DNA of 64,000 nt from Leptoclinus maculatus (taxonomy: Eukaryota > Chordata > Actinopteri > Perciformes > Stichaeidae). The position numbers and the translations under genes were made by a program. The notes beneath the pieces were generated by a model that did no database searches, was not told the DNA's origin, and saw only the letters and a list, made by a program, of their open reading frames with translations. Location of the stretch: the NCBI GenBank assembly GCA_032191485.1, contig JAVDOI010000002.1, positions 6,111,846 to 6,175,845 on the forward strand, written 5' to 3'. Shown here in pieces: positions 1 to 12,100 of this stretch (the first letter of the stretch is position 1; every line of letters starts with the position of its first letter).

Positions 1-1965
1 GCACTCCTCGTTGATATTTATGAGTAAATGTTTATTTCTCACTAGTGGTATGTAGCCATGCAGAGATTTATGCTGCCATCCCAAAACAATATAGACGAAT
101 GGGACTTTGCGGGTTTTCACAGCTTTGATAACTTGCATTTAGAAATCTGAGTAGCATCTTGTCTTTGCATTTAAGTTAGTTTTTATTTGATCTACTTTCT
201 ACTGCAGAAAATAGTCCCTCTGTAAACTGCTGACAGCATGGTGTGATGTGGTCCTCAACACACCTTCATCCATGTGTGAACCAGGGCAGCCACATTTTCC
301 AAAACGCTTAAGACAAATCTGTCCTAACATGTAATTTGTTTCAATATATTTGTACGCATCCATGTTGCGGGTCCTAAAATACATCGTAGCTGCGGTAAAC
401 CGGATTTTGCGCCCAATTCCTTTCAATGTGAGACCTACTCGCCGCCACTCGTAAACAAACAGGAAACACTTATTGTATATTTTATATGAATGGATACCAA
501 AATTATATACAAGCGTCGGAGACGGAAGGACGCTGCTTGACTGCAGTGAATGCAAGGACATTAGTAGATGGTAATGACAAGTAGGCGTGCAACGGATCAC
601 AAACCTCACGGTTCGGTTCGGATCACGGTTCGGATAATTTTTCGGATCAACAAAGAAAAGGGGAGCAGACAAATATTTTGCTTTCCATTTATTAATTAAA
701 GAACTTCAAGAACACTGAAAGCAAAGAACTTTGGGCTATAGTCTTACATACAAACTAAAATATTGAAGATATGATGAAATAAATAAATACAAATAAATAA
801 AACATTCAAGAATATTCAATTCTGTTAAGTTTAAGTGCAACATGAGGTATGTTGATGCCCTCGTCCTTTGATCAATACTGAAAGAAAGAAACAGCCAGTG
901 AGCTAGCTTCCACTGTTTACACTGAACTGAACTGCTCGGCAACAACTTGGGTCTGTGTTTACTTCCTGTCAGGTTATGTCATTCAAATACACAATAATGT
1001 TCACCATCACTGTGACATTATTTTCAAAAAGATGAGAATATCTCCATTGTCTGGGGAGAGGGTAGACCTTTCTGTGGGGACTGGGATATTACTACTGGGC
1101 CTGTCTAGCTTCACTCTGATACTTCTGTCAGCACCTGCCCAGGTGTGTGTCTGTGTGACTCACAGAGGGGGCGTGTCTACAGCTCCGCCGTGGTGAAAGC
1201 GGTCACAGTCTTTTCCTTTTCATAGAGGAACAAGCTTCATACTGAAGTGGGTGCGTGAGTGGATTTCCTAGCGTGGCTCAAGCATTTTAACCAGATTTTG
1301 AAATCCTTTGTTTTCCACAACGGAGTGTCCCCCGTCGCTGACAGACGGGATGGTGTCTCTTCATATGTGTGGACATGCCGATGTATTGCCGTTGTCGTGT
1401 GTCCATCTCTTTAAATAACGCCTACATACCGTAACGGGTTTGTCCACCACCCTTATCCGTCATTATAAGTTACAGGGAAGACAAAATGCTCCCAAACTTG
1501 CGACTTAAATGACGCCGGGGGCTTCTCAAGTTCCTCCGCTCGCCATGACTTTCACTGAAAAAAAAAAATACTCAATTGATCCGCGGTTCACAAGTGATCC
1601 GAACCGTGAGGGGTGATCTGCACGGATCGAGCCGTGATTCGTTACACCACTAATGACAAGTGTTCGTCTCTGTGAGTCTGTTGTCAGCCTGCTAGCCACA
1701 CTACAGCCCGCAGTTTACGCTTACAAGTAAAGTGAAGACCTGTCTGACTGGCCATATTTGTTTGTTTTCTAACGTTACTGTACGCCAGTTGCGTTTTACA
1801 AAGTCAGCAAGCAGGCGTACCTTAATCCACAATTATTATGCCTCTTTGAATTCCAAAAAATCTGATCGGACATTCTTTTTGTCCAACGTTCAAACTGTAG
1901 AATAAGACGGCCCTCACGGGAACGCACCTCCTTACCTCTCCTTTTCTGTCCTCCTTCACTTCTAG
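1..1965 (+). other. ep300 intron (partial), containing a hAT-type element
   Basis: Lies upstream of the first readable ep300 exon. No exon with ep300 similarity was seen in it. Its middle is filled by the hAT-type insertion at 582-1652; the flanks are unrecognised single-copy-looking sequence. Confidence 0.6.
582..1652. mobile_element. Non-autonomous hAT-type DNA transposon with perfect 8-bp TSD
   Basis: The left end reads TAGGCGTGCAACGGATCAC and the right end, on the other strand, TAGTGGTGTAACGAATCAC, forming imperfect terminal inverted repeats. Both ends then share subterminal CACGGTTCGGATCA-type motifs. It is flanked on both sides by the identical octamer ATGACAAG (574-581 and 1653-1660), the 8-bp target-site duplication that is diagnostic of hAT transposition. 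The 1071-bp interior has no transposase reading frame, so it depends on enzymes encoded elsewhere. It sits in an ep300 intron. The intact duplication suggests moderate to recent age, although the inverted repeats have diverged. Confidence 0.88.
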
Positions 1966-3298
1966 GAATGAACCAGTTTGGTCAGATGGGGATGCAGTCG
2001 ATGGGTCAGAGGTCTCCTCTTCCTCATAATGCTCCAATGAATCAGGTCGGTATCACTGTCACCATCTCGAGCAGATAATACTTTGGGGTTATGTGAACTT
2101 TATGCTTGAAAGTCACAGATGATTGATGATGGTTTTTTTTAAATTGATACTCAGGCCTCCTAAAGGTTTAGATGTTGTTCTCTTAACCGAGGCACTGTGG
2201 GTAATGTGGGCTGTACACAAAAGTCATTCAAACAGGGAAAAAAGAAGAACCACATTTATTTATTGAAGTTCACATTTCCATTAAAATAATATTTAAAGGC
2301 CATGCCACAGTCAATTTAACCATACTTTATTTTACGTCTTTTATATTCACACACCCCTTGTTGTCTTGTTTCCAGATGGGTGGTATGGGAGCAGCGAGGA
2401 TGGGTCAGCCCAACGCTACACAGTTACAGAACCAGTACCTCCCTCCGGGCCAGTTTCCTGGGTCCAGTCCTGGACTTGGCTCCGGTCCTGTTGGCATGAA
2501 CCAGCCAGGAGCACAGAGTGCTGTGCCACCGGTGAGTGACCGTACAGGGACAGTACCTTGTAACGTGTTTGATTGCAATGGGGAACTTGGGTCTTTGCAA
2601 AAGCAGACAAAGAATGTGATGTAGTGAAATTCAAAGGCATTGACTCTCATAGATAGTGATGAATACTGTATAATTAACTGAACTGTCTTCAGGATTTTGG
2701 CACATATTTCATGAGTGCTGTGAGTTGAAAGTCTGATTATTAATGCTTTTTGGCAGTCTTCCCTATTTAATGAATTCATTTTATAGCTTACAGAGACACC
2801 GATTGGAAATAAAGTGTTGTGACTCAGAAGTTCCAGAGTTGTGTACCTGGCAAAACCTTTTGCTATAGTTAGTCCCAATGTTGCTCCTCGTTGTTTCTCC
2901 CATACTCCATCCAAAGTTTCGATAAAGATTTCTAACCTCTGTCCTGTCCTCTGTAGCAGAACCAGATGTCGACGCCGCCCTCGCTCCCAGCCAGCAGCCC
3001 TGCAGCACAGTCTGCCTCTTCTGCTCCAGGCTCCGCTACCTCTGTCGGCCCCATGGGGTCTGGTAGTGCCAGTGGTGCTGGGTCTCTACCCAACCTGCCT
3101 CCATCCTCGACCCCCACCCAGCCCAACTCCTACCCTCACTGCCCACCCATCCGAACAAACTCCCCTTCACCGGCACGCAGCCTAACGCCTCAACCGCATC
3201 AAACACCCCCAACGTTACCTCGATCTCAGACCCCACAGCCACAGACTCCCAACACACCCCAGCTGCAGCAGCAGCAACAACAGCAGCAACAACAGCAG

Positions 3299-3339
<41 letters not shown>

Positions 3340-6300
3340 ACAGCAACAGCAGCAGCAGCAGCAACAGCAGCAGCTACACCAACAACAACAGCAGCAGCAG
3401 CACCAACAGCAACAACAACAACAACAACAACAACAACTGCAGCAGCAGCAGCAACAACTGCAGCAGCACCAACAACAACAGCAGCAGCAACAACAACAAC
3501 AACAACAACAACTGCAGCAGCAACAACAACAACAGCAACAGCAGCAACAACAGCACCAACAGAAGCAGCAGCAGCAACAACAACAACAACAACAACAGAA
3601 GCAGCAGCAACAAGCTTCACAAAAGCAGCAACAAGCTTCACAAAAGCAGCAACAAGCTTCACAACAAGCTTCACAAAAGCAGCAACAAGCTTCACAACAG
3701 CAGCAACAAGCTTCACAACAGCAGCAACAAGCTTCACAACAGCAGCAACAAGCTTCACAACAAGCTTCACAAAAGCAGCAACAAGCTTCACAAAAGCAGC
3801 AACAAGCTTCGCAACAGCAGCAGCCGTCGGGGCAGGCGGTGAACTCTGAGAAGGCCATTCAGCTTCCACAGCAGACGCTTGGCGGCCCCCAGGGAGGTCA
3901 AGCTTCTTCGGTGCCTACCCAGAATGCTCATGTGCCATTGAAACGGCCGCAGACCCCCGTGAGTAGATCACCCTGCTTAAACTACTTTTAAGCCTTATTC
4001 AGAGATACTCCAGAGCTCTAGTTCCCTTGTACTCACAGAGAATAAGAAAACGCAAACGGATTAAATGAAAAATGTATGATGGAAAAGTGAAAAGTCAGGG
4101 AAAGTTTTACTCCATTGTTTTAAAAAATACTACTTCCAGTACTTCCAACTACTTCACTTTCTTTTAAATATTGCAATGAGTTTGAGAAAGAATTAGATGA
4201 TCAAAAACTTTCTTGTGGATTCTAACTTGCCATTTCTGAATCCTCTCTCCATCTCCGTCTTTTTGCCACAGCTATCTCCGAAGCCGTCTCTGACAGCAGA
4301 TGGTCAGGTGTCCTCTCCAGGCTCGGTCAGCAGCAGCGCCAATCCCAGCTCCCAGCTCACTCTGCCGGACGGCCCTGCTCCCAGCCAGGAAGATGTCAAA
4401 ATGGAGGTGAAGAAGCAGGAAGAGGACGACGAAGGGGCTGACACCGAAGGAGAGGGCAAGGGCAAGATGGGCAAGGGTCAGCATGACGTGAAGACGGAGG
4501 ACAAACCAGAGGTAAGATTGTCCTCCTCGTCTTAGTTCCAGGCATAAAGGTTTTGATGTCTTACATTCAGATTTACAAGAATCCCATTAATAAGGAAATC
4601 CTCGTACTGACACTTGAGTCTTTCTCCCAGATAAAGAAAGAGAAGCCGTCAGGAGATGGGTGTAAAGGCGAGCCCATGGACACGTCTTCATTCTCGGCGT
4701 CATCATCCGTAGCAACGGGCGAAGACAAGAAGCCGGAGGTGAAGAAAGAGCCCAAAGAGGAAGAGGACTCGTCATCAGCCAACAGCAGCTCCCCAGCCAG
4801 CGCTCAGAGCAAGAAGAAAAGTAAGTTTGGAACAGCTGTCATTACCTGAACATCAGTGGGTGGGTAGAGCAGCCAAAAAGTGTACTCTAGTACCAACTCA
4901 TTGACCAATAGCAAGACAACTTGACTGCGCTGACATTTCAGGCAACGGAGAGTCAAAAATGGAGGAAGCAAAGGGTGACGTGTTCCTCTGCATCGTCTCT
5001 CCTCCTTTTACCTCCCAGCTCTAACTAAATCTTTCATTCCTCATTTGGTTTTCTCGCTCCCGTCTTTTCCAGTCTTCAAGCCGGAGGAGCTGCGTCAGGC
5101 TCTGATGCCCACCCTGGAAGCTTTGTACCGGCAGGACCCCGAGTCCCTTCCCTTCCGTCAGCCGGTGGACCCCCAGTTACTGGGAATACCCGTACGTATT
5201 CGAACTAGTAACAAAACTAACCTGGTAAGGGACTGCACTGGCTGCCATTTTGCTTCAACTCCTCTGAAAACGTAGCTTTTTTTTTTTTTTTTGTTGTTTT
5301 CCTTTTTCATCTTTATATTTTGTCTCTTTTTGTCATAGTTGCCATATTTCTTGTATTTATTTTATACATCTGCTTCCAGTTTCTTTAGTTGATTTTTCTC
5401 CCATTGCATGTCAGAAGTTAAGAAAATGAGATTTGTGAAAAGTGTGTGTGCTCTTTTTTGAAACTTCTTGTCATTTGTAAATCAAAGCAATGACTCTTAT
5501 GAACATTTGCCTTTACTCAGCTGGAACTGAAGTAAAGGGCAAATAAGTAAACGATATATCCAAACTGACATTCTTTGTCATTGATGTACTTAGTTTGTAG
5601 ACCCCCAAATATAATAATCTAAAACAAAAAGATACAGTATTGCATGACCCAAGCATCCGTCAGAGTAATGAGTAGCTGTTTGTCTTTCATAGTACCCCAA
5701 ATACAACAAGGAGACGATAGTAGTCCAACAACAGTTCATGAGCCAATTGCTTTCATTTATCACTTTAATTTGTGTGACTTTTGCTTTTTGACACCAATTT
5801 TTAGGTTTTAATTTGAAATCATGATTTCTTTGTAGTTTTCATCCCAGTGTTCCATTGCTAGCTTTCTAGTTCAGTTCCTCACCAGTAGTAGTGTGTCTGT
5901 GTTCAGGTGGGCAGTGTGTAGAGGTGGGACAATACCGTTTTACCCTCGTTGCATCCAAATTAGGGGGAAAAGAGTACTTGATTCAGTATAAGACTCTGTA
6001 TCACTATTGTATTAAAAACGGGGGGGGGAATATTGCCATCTTTAGAGCAGTGATGAGCGAGCACCAGGCTATTGGCTCACCTCTCTACAGGAACCTCCAC
6101 AGTCAAGTGATGCAACTTTCCGCCGTTTGTTTAATTGAATAACTTCATTTTCAGATGCAAACTCAGCCACTCAATGAAAATGTAAGTTTCTAAGCGCTGC
6201 AGTGTGGCGACATACGTGTGACTGTAGGTCGACATCGTGATGCGCATCACTTGTTTGTTAACGCGAGTGGTTTCATTCAGAGACCGAGGGTCTGTTTCCT

Positions 6301-9108
6301 GACTGACCCCGCTCTTTGAAACTCACACCACCTCCTATTTGTTGTGGTTGAATCTCCCAAAAAAAAAAAGCCGTTCTTTTCCCTCGCCCTCTGTTCCGCT
6401 CCTCTCTCAAATGGTGTTTTAGTTTGAGGATGAGCGGAGGGCAGACGGCGGGAAAATAAAGCCGACTTGGAGGCTCCCCCGTCCCTCTTACATGTGCTTC
6501 CCCTCAGCACTGTTGGCTTTAACTCTGCCATCATATTGCCCCTCATGCTGTTGGCGTTGTTACTGCCAACCACTATGTTGCTAAAAACAGTGACTCTCTT
6601 GTCTGCCTGTTGCTGTTGCCAGTTGCCACTGCTCTGTTCTTCTTGGTTTTGCACCCTAATTGCTTTCTGGGCCTGAAAGCTTTGTTTGCTTTCAGACTTT
6701 CAGCAGAGAACCGTTACACCAGATGTTGGACATAATGAGTTACTTTCTAAGACAAATTAATATATAATAATGATACAGGATACGTAAAATAGAGTCTCAT
6801 CTTTAGCTAGTTTTTAAAAACTTTGAGCGGCAGATGATCGGACCGACTAGTGGCCGTCGCCCGGTCGTTGTCTGCAGTACAGACAGGGACTTGACTTTAA
6901 ATGTAGGGTGCAAAGCAGAGAGCTGGAGGGCAGAAGTTGTCATGTCTCTCTGTTTGCACGCAAACCTTCTTTTCTGCAGCGCTCAACAACATTGTCCCCC
7001 TGCACCCTCTTCTCTCCCTACTCTGGTCCCACCTGGTTGACTGCGACGCCTTCGTCACACCTTCACCTGATGATGATGATGATCATCATACTCTTCTTCC
7101 CCACCTCGGCCCCTCGGACGACTAAACCCCCCCCCCCCCCCCCCCTCTACCGTCTCGCTGCCCTCTCTTCTGAACTTTCTCAACTTTACCTTCCGGACGG
7201 CGCCCCTCCCCAATCAGGACTACTTTGACATCGTGAAGAACCCCATGGACCTGTCGACCATCAAGCGGAAGCTGGACACGGGACAGTACCAAGAGCCCTG
7301 GCAGTACGTGGAGGATATCTGGCTGATGTTCAACAACGCCTGGCTGTACAACCGCAAGACGTCCCGCGTCTACAAGTACTGCTCCAAGCTGGCAGAGGTG
7401 TTCGAGTCGGAGATCGATTCCGTCATGCAGGGCCTGGGATACTGTTGTGGGAGGAAGGTGAGGCAGGAGCATGGTTTTGTGTTTTTGTTTGTCTAAACTC
7501 ATGTGGTCCCAGATGAGGAATATTTCCCCTTTTCACTTCACTTGTCGTATTTTATTTAGCTAATTTATGCTTAGCATCTGGTTTTATGCGCTTTCTGATG
7601 GAGAGTTCGATGAGAACATTGATGCCACACTCAACATGACACACTTAAATATGAAGCTACAGCCAGCAGCTGTTTAGCTTAGCATAACGACTGCTAGCCT
7701 GGCTCCGTCCAAAAGGTAATATCATCTGTCTACTAGCACCTCTAAAGCTCACGTTATATCTTGTTTGTTGTATCTGTACAAAAAACTGAAATGTAAAAAC
7801 AACATTGTCTATTTTAGGGGACTTATGTGTCTGCGTCTCTTGATTATGCAGTGGTTGCCTGGCAACGGCTGTTAACCAAGAAACAGATTAGACAAACAAG
7901 ATGTAAAACGTGTAAATTAGTGAGTTTTAGAGGTAGCAGGCAGATTTTATTACCTTTGGACAGAACCAGATGAGCTCCTTATCTTGAGTCCCTTTCACAC
8001 ATGCACTCTATCCCTGAAATGTTCATGAACATTTCCTGCGTGGGGTCATGTGTGAATAAGAGTGGGGATCGGTATTCAATGGACCGCCTATTTCTGCACC
8101 TCAAGATCTTTTAACATTTCAGGCAAAATGCTGGTGCAGCTCTGTTGTGAATGAGAGCAGTAACGTGTAAACGGTCGAGACAGTCTGATGAAAGATCCTC
8201 AAGTGGAGCGAGCGAACCAATCGCAAGACTCCTCTGATGACATATTTGAATATGTATTGTTTAGCATTTACGCCTATGCTTTTACATGCATTACGAGAAC
8301 ATTGGCATCGGGGGAAAAAACAGCTCCGCGCCTGCCATGTTCCTGAAAATAGTAAGAAACATCTGGCTGTAGCCCTTCTTCTTCGGTTGAGTTTAATGGC
8401 TGTTGGCGTCCGTAAGTGTTGCCTTACCGCCATCTACTGGAATGCCCCATCTATTCTGGCATTGCCATGGCATGTATGTGAAACGGTGGAAATGTTCTTG
8501 TACGTAGTGAAGTCACCAGCGGTGCCTGAAAGGTTTTCCCAGTAATTTACAGAGAACTATTTGTGAAAGATGCTTTGGTTTCCACTATTTATGCTAAGCT
8601 AATCAGCTGCTGCCTGTAGCCTGATAATCAACAGACACTTATGAGAGTGGTATGGATCTTCTCATCTACAGTTACTCTCCGCCAGAAAGTGAATTAAGTA
8701 TTTCCCGAAACGTTTAACTGTTCCTTTTAAGAAGTACGATTAGGGTAATGTTCAGGCGAGGTGGGACCACATAAATGAGTCCAAGAAGTCATAAAAACGT
8801 GCAGATGTTTTGAGCTGTGAGTTTGTCTTTTTGGGTCTCTGTGTGTGTTGGTGTGTGCGTGTGTAGTCAATGTTTTCTTGGTAACAAGTCTTAAAACCAC
8901 TTTTTCTTTTTGTCTCTTTATTGTTGCAGTTTGAGTTTTCCCCCCAAACTCTATGCTGCTATGGAAAACAATTATGCACCATCCAACGTGACGCTGCTTA
9001 TTTTAGCTACCAGAACAGGTAAGGGCTTTCGGCACATTGGAACACAAGCGCACGCACGCACACACACTTACACGTATACACACGCTTACACATATACACA
9101 CTTACACG

Positions 9109-9143
<35 letters not shown>

Positions 9144-12100
9144 ACACGTATACACACGCACACACACTTACACGTATACACACGCTTACACATATACACA
9201 CTTACACGTATACACACACACACACTTACACGTATACACACGCACACACACTTACACGTATACACACGCACACACACTTACACGTATACACACGCACACA
9301 CTCTTACACGTATACACACGCACACACTCTTACACGTATACACACGCACACACTCTTACACGTATACACACGCACACACTCTTACACGTATACACACGCA
9401 CACACTCTTACACGTATACACACGCACACACTCTTACACGTATACACACGCACACACTCTTACACGTATACACACGCACACACTCTTACACGCACACACT
9501 CGCACACGTATACACACGCACACACTCTTACACGTATACACACGCACACACTCGCACACGTATACACACGCACACACTCGCACACGTATACACACGCACA
9601 CACTCGCACACGTATACACGCACGCTTACACGTATACACGCACGCTTACACGTATATACACACACGCACGCACGCTTACACGTATGCACGCACGCTTACA
9701 CGTATACACACACGCTTACACGTATACACACACACGCACGCTTACACGTATACACACGCACGCTTACGCGTATACACACGCACGCTTACGCGTATACACA
9801 CACACGCACGCTTGCGCGTATACGCACACGCACATTTACGCGTATACGCACACGCACATTTACGCGTATACGCACACGCACATTTACGCGTATACGCACA
9901 CGCACATTTACGCGTATACACACACGCACATTTACGCGTATACACACGCACGCTTACACACGCACGCTTACGCGTATACACATGCACGCTTACACACGCG
10001 CGCGCTTACACGTATACACACGCGCGCGCTTACACGTATACACACGCGCGCGCTTACACGTATACACACGCGCGCGCTTACACGTATACACACGCGCGCG
10101 CTTACACGTATACACGCGCGCGCGCTTACACGTATACACACGCGCGCGCTTACACGTATACACACGCGCGCGCTTACACGTATACACACGCGCGCGCTTA
10201 CACGTATACACACGCGCGCGCTTACACGTATACACACGCGCGCGCTTACACGTATACACACGCGCGCGCGCTTACACGTATACACACGCGCGCGCGCGCT
10301 TACACGTATACACACACGCGCGCGCTTACACGTATACACACGCGCGCTTACACGTATACACACGCGCGCGCTTACACGTATACACACGCGCGCGCTTACA
10401 CGTATACACACACATTTACACATATATATATATATATACACATATATATTTACACATTAACACACGCACTCTTCAGAAAGTATTATGGACATTTAGATGT
10501 TTTGCTGTGAAAAAGCAGCCTGTGAGATCAGCTTATGTGTTTTGTTGTATTTTGCGCATTGATTATATTTCCTACATGCAATCAGTGCAATCACAGAAGA
10601 GTTTTAATTTGGCTACAAATAGTTACCCTGGCACCATCTTCATAGTTCACCGTTTTGATTTTCATTTTGTTGTCATTCATAAAGTGGGCTCCTGTCTTCT
10701 TCAGCAGTTGTTCTTTATTTGTTGCATCATTGTTTCCCACGTAGTAAATGTACATGCACAACACATGACTGCTTGCAATTCTGACAGACTTGCATAAATG
10801 AATAGAAGGGGTGTTCCATTGTCCTCACCAGAAGACAGGTTCCCACTTTATAAATGAACTAGAAGGATGATGGGTCTCTGTTGCTTTACCATTTATTTAT
10901 TTTCCTCATCCACCCTTTCATGTTCGGAGACTCGTATCCCCCCCCCCCTTCCCACCTCCTCCACAGCTCCTAGTGGTCTCTCATGTTGCTGTAATGTTGT
11001 TGTTGTTTACCACTGGACGTCTGACGCTAATCTTTGCTTTGCCTTGGCTCTCTGTCCTCTGTTGGTTGTTGTTCACATCCTTTCTCCCCCCCCCCCCCCC
11101 CCTTCTCTGTCCCCTCCATTGTCTCCGTCTGACCTGTAACGATTTATTTCACGCTTTTTTTAATATTCATTTTGACCCCCCCCTCCCCATCTCGGCCCCC
11201 CCTCCTCCCTTCTCCCCCTCTCTCCCTCCTATTTTAACGCTTGTGATGTCTGCATTGGCCTGTTTTGGTGTGACCAATCATCCACTCCAAAATTTACGCG
11301 CAAAATCAAAACACCCGCCCACACAAAAACCCTGCATCACGATTGGCTGCTTCCTCCTGGCGACGATCTACCTTGCCCTCTGCCTCCTCCTGTGTGTCCG
11401 CCCCCTGGCCTCTCCTCTCCTGATTGGCGACTGCTTCTTCGCGCCCTCTCTGTGATTGGCTGTGCTGATGACGAACGGTGTAGTTCACCACAATATGGGC
11501 TTCTTGCTGACAGGTACCACTTCTGTGAAAAGTGTTTCAACGAAATCCAGAACGAGAGCGTTTCCTTGGGGGACGACCCCTCCCAGCCTCAGACGTGAGT
11601 ACCATCACACTCCTGCTTTCCTCTCTCACACACACACACGCACAGCAGACCACAGCACTCCCATCTCCCATCAAAACTCAGAAGTTGTTGAGTAAGGCTT
11701 GTCGAGATGTTATGCAATTCTGGTATTGGAAGCATCAAAGATTGAATGTACCAGCTGTCCAACCCCCAAAGAGGCTCTTGTTAGAAACCACACAAGCATG
11801 AATTTAAGGTTAAGATGAGATTTCTTTTGATGCAATAGTACAGATAAGTAGAAAAAGTAAAATAAATGCTTAATAAGACGTATAGGGAGACAAAAAATTG
11901 CAATTTAAAGCGACCGTGGAATAAACCCGTTAACATCCAGTTTGACCCTTTTATTTCAGTACATGCTAGGAGTTTATTGCTTCAATTAACGACAGTGACC
12001 ATCAACACTGATTGGATATCCACACAAAAGGTGGCTTTAAGTAGCAATGGGGTTTGAAAAATCATCTTGTGTCACACACATTATTCAGGTTGGTCATTGA

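Noticed and set aside
3036..3869. Minus-strand Val/Ala, Cys and Leu repeat frames opposite the ep300 Gln tract
   Set aside because: Mirror translations of CAG/CAA repeats; the plus strand is the proven coding frame with matching splice sites.
5905..6110. TAGAGGTGGGACAATACCG resembling a hAT terminus
   Set aside because: No matching inverted end or 8-bp flanking duplication was found downstream; could be chance or a decayed fragment.
8910..10797. Long plus- and minus-strand reading frames rich in Thr/His/Arg/Tyr (over 500 codons)
   Set aside because: They run through the CA/CG/TA minisatellite in an ep300 intron; low complexity, no homology, and frames stay open only because the repeat lacks stop codons.
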